Origin: Megaustenia siamemsis
Taxonomy: Eukaryota; Mollusca; Gastropoda; Stylommatophora; Ariophantidae
Reading direction: 5' to 3'
NCBI GenBank assembly: GCA_032433765.1
Contig: JAVIAB010000092.1
Location: forward strand, 36,978,853 to 37,042,852
Length of the DNA: 64,000 nt
Below, piece by piece: positions 25,301 to 32,399 of this stretch; within the stretch, counting starts at the first letter, position 1; the number at the start of each line of letters is the position of its first letter. The notes under the pieces were generated by a model. The model worked only from the letters and a program-made list of their open reading frames with translations. It made no database searches and had not been told where the DNA came from. The translations under genes were made by a program, and so were the position numbers.

Positions 25301-26211
25301 AGAATTATAATAATTTTTTTAATTTTAATTAATCATTTAAATGATATAAATACAGTAAACTGATGACAATGATGCCAATGTAATTGAATGATGAATGCAA
25401 TAATTTATTATATTAATAATAATAAATAATCAATGAATGATTTGATGAATTGAATGAGTCAGTTGAGTAGTAGTACAGTACACTCAAATACTGAACTGAA
25501 TGAGTATAATATATAATAGTATATATATTTCAGTATTGAATGAAATATCATATATTAATTCATATAATATAACAGTTTAACTATCTATATAACAGTTTTG
25601 AGTTTATTTTATATCTATCTATCTATCTATCTATTGACCTTTCGAGCCGTAACCGGCCCATAGGGCGTAGACCAAGATACACCTTCTCCTATATGAATTT
25701 TTGTTCTAGCAGTTTTCTTTTAAAGATATTTTATCAAATCTCGCCATCTGTCTCTGTTCTGTGCAAGCAGTTCTATCTCATTGAGGGAGCCGATTCCTGC
25801 TGCTCTTATTTTATAGCTGTACTTATATTTAAATTAAATATTAAAATTAGTTTAGAATAGTTAATTTAATACTTTAAACTTTAACTTAAATTTAATTTAT
25901 TATTTACTTTACTTAACAGGACTGAGAACATGGTAATAATAAAAATAATTATAATAAAATCTCCACACAAAAAGGTAAAATCGGTAAAAATAAAAAAAAA
26001 GGTAAATTATAATTATAATAATTATTATAAATTATAACTTGGTGGTCGCTATTACAGCCAATAACATTTTTAGTAAAAATTTGGAAAAGACAAAAAAAGA
26101 AAGAAATATGACCTTTGGATAGTCTGCATCTTTCTCCGCAGATCCAAAAACTAGAGATTCTAGAGTAGAAATTCTCTGTTCAAGAAAGTCAATAGATCCA
26201 GTGTCGGCCAT
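6315..26211 (-). CDS. DCTN3: Dynactin subunit 3 (p24/p22), eight coding exons
   Basis: This is a small coiled-coil subunit of the dynactin shoulder/sidearm, the cofactor that lets cytoplasmic dynein bind cargo and microtubules. Exons on the minus strand are 26113-26211, 18708-18728, 17435-17519, 16445-16531, 12307-12390, 9726-9784, 7510-7569 and 6315-6395. They sum to 576 nt, which is 191 residues plus stop, close to the roughly 186 residues of vertebrate DCTN3. All introns are GT-AG and all phases agree. Recognition rests on an N-terminal LEQRISTLESLVFG helix, the KLPELKMYLDHAY segment (compare the family pattern E-D-L-x-K-Y-L-D-P-E-Y), LAEADFLEQQ, and a C-terminal LLSKQFLMWDEALTQLE. These follow the order of the family. 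Introns of up to 7.4 kb are packed with LINEs, SINEs and a piggyBac-like relic, but no exon is broken. Confidence 0.93.
7510..7569 (-). CDS. DCTN3: DCTN3 exon 7
   Basis: The exon is exactly 60 nt, phase 0 at both ends. It reads DEVAEMSNETRSMLTAYNNI between acceptor TGTCCTAG and donor GTATCC. It corresponds to the vertebrate segment with E-x-S-K-x-L-L-E-E-Y-N. Confidence 0.9.
8205..8972 (+). mobile_element. LINE-C copy 3, RT C-terminal half
   Basis: The plus strand encodes SKKTEVMVTTKKKTSP, then YESWTIEQQTRKSL, RRILRVPWTAKKSNK, FFGHVMRREHLEYIV and GKIEGRRDRGKQRE, ending in WQKVNNRNDK. This is the typical thumb and C-terminal region of RT-only LINEs. The palm (YADD) lies upstream of the surviving part. 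It has several frameshifts. It lies in DCTN3 intron 6, antisense to the gene. Confidence 0.9.
9016..9640 (-). mobile_element. LINE-L fragment, split by SINE S1
   Basis: The minus strand reads VPFEDMNYFTYLGSIFDKGG and AERDIKQRINKIRTAF, a post-palm LINE segment distinct from families A-K. The SINE at 9237-9495 interrupts it. LINE sequence resumes beyond 9511 (EYVDMLQPLHIATTK). Confidence 0.75.
9237..9495 (+). mobile_element. SINE S1, tRNA-derived, copy 2
   Basis: A full-length copy with head GATAGCTCAGTGGTTAGTG and body ending GGCGTGATGGGGGTACTTTAC. A perfect 15-bp target duplication TTAATCTATAGTCCT flanks it at 9222-9236 and 9496-9510, inside LINE-L. Confidence 0.95.
9726..9784 (-). CDS. DCTN3: DCTN3 exon 6
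   Basis: This 59-nt exon reads AVPKLAGQLHTLSRLQIKQQ once its first codon is completed by the G from exon 5. The acceptor is ATTTACAG and the donor GTAAGA. The family pattern A-V-P-x-x-A-x-x-L-x-x-L-x-x-I-x-I-Q-Q is clear. Confidence 0.93.
9905..11815 (-). mobile_element. LINE-B, reverse transcriptase, decayed
   Basis: The minus strand encodes, in order: KAAGPDNIQIEMIQAL (near 11340), KTSTFIALPKKNGAVECSDF, QQFGFRKNSGTKEAIFSMRT, YACFIDYTKVFDRIHHNQL (palm motif A), GVRQGCILSPSLFNLYTEQI (motif B), LRCADDTVLLAE (motif C), then YLGHTITSDGKCTTEM, IEAFEMWIYRRIGRIRW and GKRGRGRPRLT. The catalytic Y/F of the YADD box is replaced by C. The main RT frame (10496-11269, 257 aa) is open, with frameshifts before and after it. 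The element sits in DCTN3 intron 5. It lacks an endonuclease, so it is 5' truncated. Confidence 0.93.
11861..12141 (+). mobile_element. SINE T, copy 2
   Basis: The same body as 3815-4155 in opposite orientation, with AAAATGGATTAACACACAAA and AATTCAGTTCCTAGTCGC. Part of the tRNA-like head, including the B box, is deleted. Flanks carry a 16-17 bp duplication, ATTAAATAACAGTGCTG at 11844-11860 and ATTAATAACAGTGCTG at 12142-12157. These differ by one base. Confidence 0.88.
12307..12390 (-). CDS. DCTN3: DCTN3 exon 5
   Basis: This 84-nt exon reads ADFLEQQTTLLEKLSENQAH and INSEHVQ. The acceptor TTTATTTAACAG and donor GTATTA are well formed. It corresponds to the heptad-rich middle of the protein. 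Confidence 0.93.
12576..13031 (-). mobile_element. LINE-A 3' end, 456 bp
   Basis: The terminal region runs from GACCCTTCGAGCCATAGCC to the FKTNEEI part of the C-terminus. The 10-bp duplication ATAAGATCTA flanks it at 12566-12575 and 13032-13041. A short TA run marks the 5' junction. Confidence 0.88.
13305..13355. repeat. (AT)n microsatellite
   Basis: About 25 perfect AT units immediately upstream of LINE-E copy 2. The YIYIYI-like frames across it are artefacts. Confidence 0.95.
13423..13945 (+). mobile_element. LINE-E copy 2, RT C-terminal region
   Basis: The plus strand reads SRCNKACQIIGQLSPLLSNK, TLCYQCQTWTLDARTIRKIT, EMKCVRRMTGNS, then after one frameshift (near 13665) LGIAPAIEYIRKQQIKWFGH and NRPKGRPRKRWIDGILEALG. 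This is the family-typical end, with W-F-G-H and G-R-P-R-K-R-W boxes. It is the best preserved E copy. It lies in DCTN3 intron 4. Confidence 0.9.
14210..15301 (+). mobile_element. piggyBac-like non-autonomous element
   Basis: TTAA lies on both sides (14206-14209 and 15302-15305), with terminal inverted repeats CTCTTTC(T/A)GGAC. Near 14474 the plus strand starts MATPNVDTSCSRPKRYSAEQ. After decay it continues to an acidic stretch, SVSEESSGSYSDNETG, near 14725. That arrangement resembles the N-terminus of piggyBac-family transposases. The catalytic domain is absent, so this is an internally deleted relic. The name rests on the TTAA site, the TIR and N-terminal character, not on a search. Confidence 0.75.
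16445..16531 (-). CDS. DCTN3: DCTN3 exon 4
   Basis: This 87-nt exon reads PELKMYLDHAYTDEMMLSED and ACTEIVLA. The T left by exon 3 plus TA makes a leucine codon at the junction. The acceptor is CCTGATCAG and the donor GTATTG. Confidence 0.94.
16850..17140 (+). repeat. Dispersed repeat U, copy
   Basis: It aligns with 18090-18440 and 27120-27475 through blocks such as AAAAGGAAGGCATCACAGTT, CTCAAAAATGCCACAATGAA and GGGTGAATACCAGA. There is no coding potential and no recognised class. It lies in DCTN3 intron 3. Confidence 0.55.
17435..17519 (-). CDS. DCTN3: DCTN3 exon 3
   Basis: This 85-nt exon reads CIEGLLDIQGKMQTALSGKK and KATLLFEK. The acceptor is TTTTGTTTCAG and the donor a strong GTAAGTAA. 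Confidence 0.95.
18090..18440 (+). repeat. Dispersed repeat U, copy
   Basis: The longest copy inside DCTN3 (intron 2). It contains CAAGAGAGCTGGAAGCTGTC at its start, CTCAAAAATGCCATGCTGAA and TGTTGGGCTGATAGGTGCAA, and ends near GGTGAATGCCAGAAAG. Copies differ widely, so the family is old. Confidence 0.6.
18708..18728 (-). CDS. DCTN3: DCTN3 exon 2, 21-nt microexon
   Basis: The exon encodes PGKVKNQ between acceptor CTTTTATTTACAG and donor GTGAGC. It is in frame with exons 1 and 3. Skipping it would leave the frame intact and remove only seven residues in the loop after the first helix, so alternative use is possible. Confidence 0.82.
19189..19690 (-). mobile_element. LINE-N, C-terminal zinc-knuckle-like region
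   Basis: The minus strand reads CDYGISKMTAEHQLQSCPTY and DEQRRLLW. This C-x-C/Y...H...C pattern closes many RNase H-bearing LINEs of the I superfamily. The RNase H domain itself is not preserved. It lies in DCTN3 intron 1. Confidence 0.65.
19890..20170. repeat. Unclassified moderately GC-rich segment
   Basis: Base composition changes sharply from the AT-rich flanks. Blocks such as TCTTTAATGTGCACAAGTGC resemble dispersed invertebrate repeats, but no second copy is in the window. An open minus frame (19815-20150) shows no recognisable domain. Confidence 0.3.
20482..20690 (-). mobile_element. SINE S1b, 5' truncated
   Basis: It runs from the tail (AGGTAAAGGTTCCCTCCGCA on the plus strand) to the conserved central block GGGTACC-like, TACCCATTTTTACATCCTGGG. 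The tRNA head is lost where LINE-C begins. Confidence 0.75.
20691..20955 (+). mobile_element. LINE-C 3' end
   Basis: It matches 51690-51955: AGAAAGAAACAATCAACATT, the TAAGAAGAGGAAAGCTTGAG block, and the terminus GCCAACCAGTCTGGTACATG with a GATGATGAT tail. Confidence 0.8.
21168..21920 (-). mobile_element. LINE-D, RT motif C to C-terminus
   Basis: The minus strand near 21900 reads YADDIVLIVENQQDLQNLLD, the RT catalytic box. It then passes through decayed post-palm sequence to the 3' end at 21168 with GAAGAAGAA. Stops are frequent. It lies in DCTN3 intron 1. Confidence 0.75.
21945..22345. repeat. Unclassified GC-richer segment
   Basis: Starts with a GTT repeat and is visibly richer in G+C than both flanks. 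Open frames on both strands (for example 22062-22367) have no recognisable motif. It is probably an inserted repeat, but no second copy is in the window. Confidence 0.3.
22346..23829. other. Intronic AT-rich sequence, nothing seen
   Basis: No exon with paired splice sites and no repeat matched within the window were found here (DCTN3 intron 1). Confidence 0.4.
23830..24770 (-). mobile_element. LINE-M, RNase H and C-terminal remnant
   Basis: Read on the minus strand in shifting frames, an RNase H-like region shows CTNYRAEAMALCTAIQTLL (catalytic E), VILTDAKS (catalytic D) and ELVLQWIPAPW. It is followed by IFRLRT and a C-terminal CDCRASRHILQDCSSPYTLR. The order matches I-superfamily LINEs. The GNExAD aspartate motif is lost. 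Confidence 0.75.
24771..25603. other. Very AT-rich intronic sequence
   Basis: Mostly A and T with short TTA/TAA runs. No gene is visible. Similar sequence resumes at 25816-26030 after the LINE-A insert. Confidence 0.5.
25614..25805 (-). mobile_element. LINE-A 3' end, 192 bp
   Basis: A (TCTA)n tail at 25614-25634 leads into GAGCCGTAACCGGCCCATAG and the LAQNRDRWRDLI coding end. The 10-bp duplication TTATTTTATA lies at 25604-25613 and 25806-25815. Confidence 0.9.
26113..26211 (-). CDS. DCTN3: DCTN3 exon 1, start codon
   Basis: The ATG at 26209-26211 (context CAAGATGG) opens MADTGSIDFLEQRISTLESL, then VFGSAEKDADYPK. The donor is AAAG/GTCATA. This ATG is chosen because it sits in good context, the family N-terminal helix follows at once, and the frame joins exon 2. 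Confidence 0.92.
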
Positions 26212-26266
26212 CTTGTAATGGGAGCTATTTAAAATATTAACCGGAATTCGACTGAATATAAATGTT
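26212..26266. promoter_or_regulatory. Possible bidirectional promoter core
   Basis: Only 55 bp separate the DCTN3 start codon from an opposing ATG at 26267. Sequence from about 26230 to 27050 is less AT-biased than the introns. No TATA box is clear. This is an inference from spacing. Confidence 0.3.
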
Positions 26267-26374
26267 ATGGAAGGCCCCGATATCACTGCAAACGAATTTA
26301 AAATCCATAATAGCTCAACCGCCCGTGCCAGTGAAATCATCCGAATTAATATCTCATCTCCCGAACAAAGAAAG
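26267..26374 (+). CDS. Candidate first exon of divergent gene
   Basis: An open frame begins MEGPDITANEFKIHNSSTAR and runs 36 codons, ending SSPEQRK, to a plausible donor AAAG/GTAGCT. The frame stays open past the donor to 26593, so it may also be an unspliced ORF. I recognise no family. Caution: the first 48 bp recur at 42131-42177, so this could be repeat-derived. No downstream exon could be joined to it with confidence. Confidence 0.3.
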
Positions 26375-26775
26375 GTAGCTGCAGTCTCCATCATAGCAGT
26401 CTCAGCACACGCCAAAAGACACAAGCAAGGCGAAACCGCACAGAAAGAAAACACAGCCATCTGTTCCCCGTCATACATATCATCATGCATGAATAGAATT
26501 ACAGTCAAGTATCCCTTTCGTGTAGACAGAAGTACAACTGATCATATCTTCAATCTTATAATTATCTGCAGAAATATCTCCATTATCAGCTAGATCTATA
26601 TTCTGTGTTTTTAAGCTTGTTAAAAAAATATTTGAGCTTAAGGGCGGCGATGAGGATGTACTAATGTACAACTGGTAACAGTTTTGGGTGCCAGCGTAGT
26701 TCGCAGAACATAAAACAATTTTTAAAATCTCTACATATATACGACACGGCTTCAAGCGTGATACGTATGAAAGAA

Positions 26776-27047
26776 CAGCCAGTGTTCGATTCCCGCTGGG
26801 AGCAGTGTGAATTGTACTCGTGGTTGGAAAAAAAAATACCCCCACGGTCGACCCAGCCGTTGGCAGAAATGGGTACCAGGGTATTACCCTGGGAAGGTGA
26901 GGAATGTCGCTTCGCATCTGAGTTTCGATGCTTGAGACGACACTATACAGATATCTCCGAACATTTCTGGATAGGCGACCGAGCACATATGGGTGTAAAC
27001 TCGCGTGCTAAGACGCCGGTTCAAGTCTCGTACTTTACCTTGACCTT
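26776..27047 (+). mobile_element. SINE S3, composite tRNA-like retroposon
   Basis: A 14-bp duplication TACGTATGAAAGAA flanks it (26762-26775 and 27048-27061). It has a B-box-like GTTCGATTCCCGC near its start and the central block ACCCAGCC...AATGGGTACC...CTGGGAA shared with SINE S1. A second B-box-like GGTTCAAGTC lies near its 3' end. Confidence 0.75.
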
Positions 27048-27119
27048 TACGTATGAAAGAAAACAGCCCAATCAACGAAATGTCAGCCAGCACTACTTTG
27101 ACAGGGGCAAAGATGCTCG

Positions 27120-27475
27120 ATAGCAAGAGAGCTGAACAAATGTCAGTAACTCATAGCTGATGGTGGCCAGGATCAGTCACGAGTCAACCAGAACTATCCA
27201 CACGTTGCTCCACCTCTTTGGGGTGCCCCTAGTAACAGACCAACTGGTCTTCTACTCTGGCCTAGGGATCGAAAGGGAAGGCAATCTTGTACTAAAAAGA
27301 CGCCATACCGAAGACGAATATATTAGACCGAAAGGTGTAGATATCACAGTTTTATTGCAAACGGCAATACAAGGCATTTACGCCCACATAACGTCCTTTT
27401 ATAGGCAACTGACGAGAAGGTTTAACTATTTATTTAGTGTCATCGGTTCAACGATGCAAAGAAGTAGATTACCTT
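27120..27475 (+). repeat. Dispersed repeat U, copy
   Basis: The least decayed copy, with CAAGAGAGCTGAACAAATG, GATCGAAAGGGAAGGCAATC and ATTAGACCGAAAGGTGTAGA. No coding motif was found. It is outside DCTN3, upstream of its start. Confidence 0.6.
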
Positions 27476-27779
27476 GAACGAGCAGATCAAGTGATCCTAC
27501 TCTGCCTTAGAATATGACCAAATCGACCAAATAACAACTTGCACAGGCTGGGACTATAAGTCCCAAACGACTGCACGTGCGGGCATGCAACACAGACAGA
27601 CCCCCCGAACATATACTTACAGGACTACAACATGTGTAGACATTTGAAGAAGGAAAACTGGTCAACAGAAACGTACACCCACACTATATAGCTATTCGAA
27701 AGTCCCGATGAACTCTCAAATACAGCAACATTCATAAAAAAAACGCACTGCTTTAGTAGACATTACGAAATAGAAATAG

Positions 27780-28392
27780 GGTAATTTCCTAGTTTGATCA
27801 GATATATTATTTCAGTTTGGAAGAGTGATGTCCCCTAAAATATGTCTGCCAAAATACAGTGGTTCTACGCATTCTTGGCGTTGGGGTCATTACGCTGGCA
27901 TGTGTCACTCACACTGGCGTTTGGGTCAGCGTGGCGTTCGGGTCAGCGTCTGCGTCCAAATCGAGATGTTAATTAATAATTGGCTGAACCCCTATCCTTT
28001 CTTATGCTTCTTCTTACTAATTATCCGCCTATATATATAGGCTAGTTTGTCTAATATTTAAAAACCAGCTAAGCAGTTCTGAGTTCACTTACTTGAATTT
28101 GGTACTACTGTATTTGCAAAATGACCGGGCGACCTAGAGCCCCAACTGAAGTTGTGAATGTTGGGCAGATCATGACTTTTCATGATAATATATTTATAAA
28201 TATTTAACACTAAAGCTAAACCTAACCCCTGGACCCAACGCCCAATCAACAGATACTCCGAAATGATTACATGCCAGCGTAATGACCCCAACGCCAAGAA
28301 TGCGTAGAACCACTGTATTTTGGCAGACATATTTTAGGGGACATCACTCTTCCAAACTGAAATAATATATCTGATTAAACTAGGAAATTACC
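27780..28392. mobile_element. Foldback DNA element, 124-bp inverted repeats
   Basis: The left arm 27780-27903 and right arm 28269-28392 are inverted copies, with a single mismatch spotted (GATC versus AATC). They start GGTAATTTCCTAGTTT. The flanks are an 8-bp duplication AGAAATAG (27772-27779 and 28393-28400). The interior holds short GGCGTT(T/C)GGGTCAGCGT repeats. No transposase is present. An 8-bp duplication fits hAT, P or Merlin-like movers. I cannot assign it further. Confidence 0.88.
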
Positions 28393-28424
28393 AGAAATAG
28401 ATAGGTAAGAGGAAGAAAATCAAC

Positions 28425-28770
28425 GTAAACCGAATGAAAAGGTTCAAAACAACAGTTGGAGTTTCCTATTTTATTCAATATATTCTTGGAAAGAATCATG
28501 ACATATACTTCAGAAGACCGTTAAAGTATTGTATATTAGTGGCATAATCTTTAATAATCTGCGATTTGCTTTTGACATCGGTGGTTTGATATCATTGATT
28601 ACATGGCGTTGGACCGAAGGTCGTCAGTTCACAGGCTGCTGGATCTACAACAACAACATTGATGATTTAGTAGGAAAAGAACAAGAACCAACTGACCTAA
28701 TACAACGGCTAAATAAAATAAATGAATCATGTGACAGGGAGAATGACGATGGAGTATGTGATAGGGGGAA
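28425..28770 (+). mobile_element. LINE-J, RT palm fragment
   Basis: The plus strand in decayed frames reads TTVGV (motif B start), ISGIIFNNLRFAFDIGGL (where the catalytic FADD has become FAFD) and KEQEPTDLIQRLNKINESC. This matches the common LINE pattern of INNLRFADDI followed by a Q-x-L-T-x-L-I-Q-R-L-N helix. It appears to continue at 29955 after an insertion. Confidence 0.75.
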
Positions 28771-28774
28771 TTAT

Positions 28775-29690
28775 CTTCTACTTTCCTTCCTCATTTGTCT
28801 GTCAGCGTCAAAAGGAGATATAATATGCATTCTTTTGCTCTTTTGTTCGCCTCTGCTGCTGTTGTTTCCTAGTGGTGTTTCTAATATTCCGTCAATCCAT
28901 CTTTTTCGTGGTCGGCATTTGGGTCTGGTGTTCTCGCAGCGTTTATTGAAGGCTCGTTGTGTTGTGTTTTGATCTTTCAGCTTTATCACGGGGCCAACTC
29001 ATTTTATCTGTTGTTTCCTTATATATTCTATGGCGGGGCTATTCCTAGATTTTTTTCTCAGTTCTTCATTTCTGATCGTATCTCTCAGACTGTTTCCTGT
29101 CTTTCGTTCTAGTACATTTAATCTCCGTAGAGGTTATTTTTATTTTTGTTCTTGCACCAAGGGTGTAGGACTGGCATTGGTAGCTCAACGTTGGGATGAA
29201 GATTGTATTGTAAAGTGTCCGTTTTGCCTCTAGAGTTATTTCCTTGTTGGACAATAATGGTAATAGCTGTCCAATGATTTGACAAACTTTGTTGCATCTT
29301 GAGTCTATCTTTGCTGTTTGTGAATCGTCGTTTGTCACTAGATTTCCTAGGTATTTAAATTCCTCGTCTTGTTTTAGCCGCCTATCGTCCGTTATGTTGA
29401 TATTCTGTTTCTCTTTTGCGACATTCATGACTTCTGTTTTGTTGATTTTCACATTGTATTTTGTGGATGTACTGTTGAATCTATTTAAATGTTCTTGTAG
29501 GTCTTCCATTATTCCATTTATTAGTGCCTGATCGTCTGCAAATAGAAGTTAATTGATCTCCTCTTTCTCTGATGGGTTGGCTAACTTGCATATATAAACT
29601 ATGTACGTAATAAACATAAGGGGGGACAGTACGCACCCTTGTCTTACAGGTAGAATGATGCTGGAGGGGGACAAAAAATGACTAGCAATA
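28775..29690 (-). mobile_element. LINE-E copy 3, RT motif C to end
   Basis: The minus strand reads RQGCVLSPLMF-like sequence near 29640, LLFADDQALINGI near 29545 (catalytic box intact, but a stop just before it), then FKYLGNLVTNDDSQTAKIDS, SRCNKVCQIIGQLLPLLSNK and the C-terminal RPRKRWIDGILETPLGN. Several frameshifts are present. It lies between the two halves of LINE-J, in opposite orientation. Confidence 0.9.
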
Positions 29691-29954
29691 GCCGTATGGA
29701 TATTTTTTTGTGCAACATTCAGAATAAATAAATTAACAAGATCCAGAAACGGGAGCAGTTGCCTGCAGTGAGCAGTGTCGACTCAAAGTACCGGCAACTC
29801 GGGCAGTTACCCGGTGTGCGTCACATGCACAGGCGCCACCAAAGACCTTCCAAAATATTTCGTTTTTTCTTTGTGAAATTTTTAATAGGTATACCTCAAA
29901 AGTGCGCCGATATTCAGCTTGTTCAGGGCGCCAGCAATCAAAGAGCCGCCAATG

Positions 29955-30535
29955 GCAGTGAAGGCTTGAAATATGAAATATCGACTAAAATAGAGCAAAC
30001 TACAGCAGTTCTTACAAATCTAAAACATATTTGGAAAGATAAGAGTTTCACTCTTGGCTCTAAAATCAGGCTAATACTCACCCTTGTTATTTCAATTTGT
30101 ATATGCTTGCGAAACATGGTCCCTCACAGATGAAACTAAGAAATAAAGTGCACGCTATGAAGATGAAAGGTTATTGAAAGATTTTGTGTTTTTTTCGTAA
30201 TAACATCTTATCACGAATAAACATAATTTAACAAAAGGATACAGCAAAGCAATCGGAGTGCATGGTGATCTTTTGACTATTGTGAAGAAACGTAAAATGA
30301 AATGAGCTGGCCATGCATAATTAATTAATTGGCTTGACAAAGATCATTCTGAATGGAACGTGGAAGGAGGAAGAAGGAAAGGTGGGCACAAATTGATGAG
30401 AATATAACATCAAACAATGGACACGCCTTGACTTCGCAGAATCCCAAAGAGTGTCTAGGTAGAGATCATTGGAGACGATTGATGAAGTCTGTTAGCAGTG
30501 CCACAACAACCACCAGGGATATGGGATGAGGTAGG
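29955..30535 (+). mobile_element. LINE-J, thumb and C-terminal fragment
   Basis: The plus strand reads LTNLKHIWKDKSFTLGSKIR, LILTLVISICI, VHAMKMKGY, later LAMHN (from WAGHA-like) and QWTRLDFAESQRVSR. This is the end of the same LINE pattern begun at 28425. The stretch 29700-29954 between E and this piece is unexplained and GC-richer. Confidence 0.8.
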
Positions 30536-31135
30536 AAGTTGGCTGCAAATGGATAGACATACGATCGAAGGTCAGTTTGTTTACCTCAAGCTTTCAATAC
30601 AACAGATTGTACACATTTCTTTCTGTTTACCGGACTAGTAATTACTTCCCTTCGTCATCCGCTGTAAACAAGTTGGGGTTACTTGTTTCGATGTTTTGAG
30701 TTGTGGTAGACCTATATGAATATGGCAAGCTGCCTTTCAAACCAGAACATTTTATGTCAAAATGATAACATATTTTTTGGAACCAGGTTGTCTTTTCTCT
30801 TCAGTCCTTACTACTTGGTTACACTTGTTGGTCTGTTTTCAGAGCCACTATGATACTAATGGATTTATCTTATCAGGATAAGTTTTAGTTCACCAATTAT
30901 GACGCAAGCAAATAACTTTGGATTATGCAAAAGCATAGCAATGTTTCTCTTGAATGTGAAACTTGGAACCAAGAAATGTAAATAGAAAAAAATAATCTAC
31001 AAATAAGTCATGCAGCTCCAAAGAGGAAGTGGGAAATACTACTACACATTTTCATTTTCTTTGATTATATTAATCGGATCCATTAACGTATCTACGTCAA
31101 TATTTTGATTGTGTCTACCAGCATCATCATCATCA

Positions 31136-31365
31136 ACTTTTGCCGTCTCCGCATTGAAAGTTGCCTGCCATAGATTACCATTTCACGTTATTATAACCGT
31201 TATAGCTTGCTTTGATGGCACACGCTGTGTATGATTCTCATGTCCATCTATTGATGTAGTTAGTCCATTTTAGTCTGTCAGACGCTACGTCATTTACCTT
31301 GTAGTTTCTCTTCCAATATTAATTTCACTTGGTTATTGTGTCTTCTTATGTACTTTCATGTGCCT
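31136..31365 (-). mobile_element. LINE-B 3' end, diverged
   Basis: It parallels 9915-10090: GCCGTCTCCGCATTGAAAGT, AGCTTGCTTTGATGGCA and CTCTTCCAATATTA. Strongly decayed. Confidence 0.65.
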
Positions 31366-31376
31366 TGCCTTCGAAA

Positions 31377-31535
31377 GATTATGAATTTCAAATTGAAAGA
31401 CAAAGTAACCAACTCTAATGTCTCACAACGAGCCAAACTCCCATCAATCATGGCAACACCTAGGAGTCGTAGACTAAGGTAGCTGGGTCATGTAAGAAGA
31501 ATGGCACACATTCGTATTCTCAAACAAATATTGTA
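31377..31535 (+). mobile_element. LINE-K C-terminal fragment
   Basis: The plus strand reads KDKVTNSNVSQRAKLPSIMA, then RSRRLR, LGHVRRMAHIRILKQILYG. This is the tail pattern of another common LINE group (N-x-x-V-L-x-R-A-x-x-P-S-I then L-G-H-V-x-R-M). It has one stop. Confidence 0.7.
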
Positions 31536-31539
31536 TGGC

Positions 31540-31800
31540 AATATGCAATCTATTGATTATATCTTTGTTGTCTATTAGCATTTTTCATTTTTTGTTTGCA
31601 ATACATCCACTTTTTTTTACTTTTTTATTTGTACTTGTCATTCTCTTAATTTCTGTGTGCATTCCTCTTAAATCTTGTTTATTTTCCATAGTTTCAGTTT
31701 CTAGACATCTTTGGCTGAACCAGTCTTCTTGTGCCTTTTAGCACATTTTGTGTATTTCATTACCTGTTTTGTTATATTAGGTCGTGTTCTTGGCTTGTCT
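31540..31800 (-). mobile_element. LINE-B internal fragment
   Basis: It matches 11482-11760, starting ATCTATTGATTATATCTTTG and running through TGTGCATTCCTCTTAAAT to GGCTTGTCTTCT. It is the region upstream of the RT core. Confidence 0.75.
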
Positions 31801-31899
31801 TCTTTCTTACATTTTTTCCAAGATGGCGTCTGTTACCCAATATTGTTCTTTTCCTTTTTGGATAAGATGTCAAAAGATTCTTGTAAGCTTTTCATTATG

Positions 31900-32395
31900 C
31901 ATTGCCAATTGGTTTAACTTTTTCATCCAGTCCCTTCTTCTATCAGCTTCTGATACACGTTCCTTACTTGTATTGTGATTCTCTTGTCTCTTTTCATCAT
32001 ATGACCAACATATCAATGTTCTTCTCTTTATTACACATGATCTTGTTGGAGACATTGCTATTTATCTTACTTTTGCACCACCAGTCTTGAATACATTCCA
32101 TGGTGTACGAAGTATTTTCTGGAGATATTTTTGTTTTTAAATATATTCATTTTATTTTATATTACTTTAGTCATTTTCCAGCTCTTGCTTGCATGCATAA
32201 GTAAGAGTAGATAATATATTTGATTTGAAAATCCGTAGCTTTGATTTTGTGTTTAGTAATTTTAGCTTCCATATTTTATCAAAGTTTCTGAAAGTCAATG
32301 ATGACTTTGTTATTTTGACTCTAATCTCCTTTGTGTCTCTTTCTTGATCTATACAACTTCAAAGATATATGGAGGGATCTACTTCTTCCACTGCT
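31900..32395 (-). mobile_element. LINE-A relative, old and diverged
   Basis: It follows the same order as 42400-43010: ATTCCATGGTGTACGAAGTA, CATTTTCCAGCTCTTGCTTG, TATTTGATTTGAAAATCCG and a CTTCCACTGCTTTTC end. Identity is visibly lower than among the other A copies. Confidence 0.6.
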
Positions 32396-32399
32396 TTTC

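Noticed and set aside
26483..27123. Overlapping long frames on both strands upstream of DCTN3
   Set aside because: They run across SINE S3 and its target duplications, so they are not a conserved gene.
30780..30890. Acceptor-like CTGTTTTCAG followed by SHYDTNGFILSG and a stop at 30845-30890
   Set aside because: Only 12 codons, no donor, no downstream signal and no family match. Not enough to call a terminal exon.
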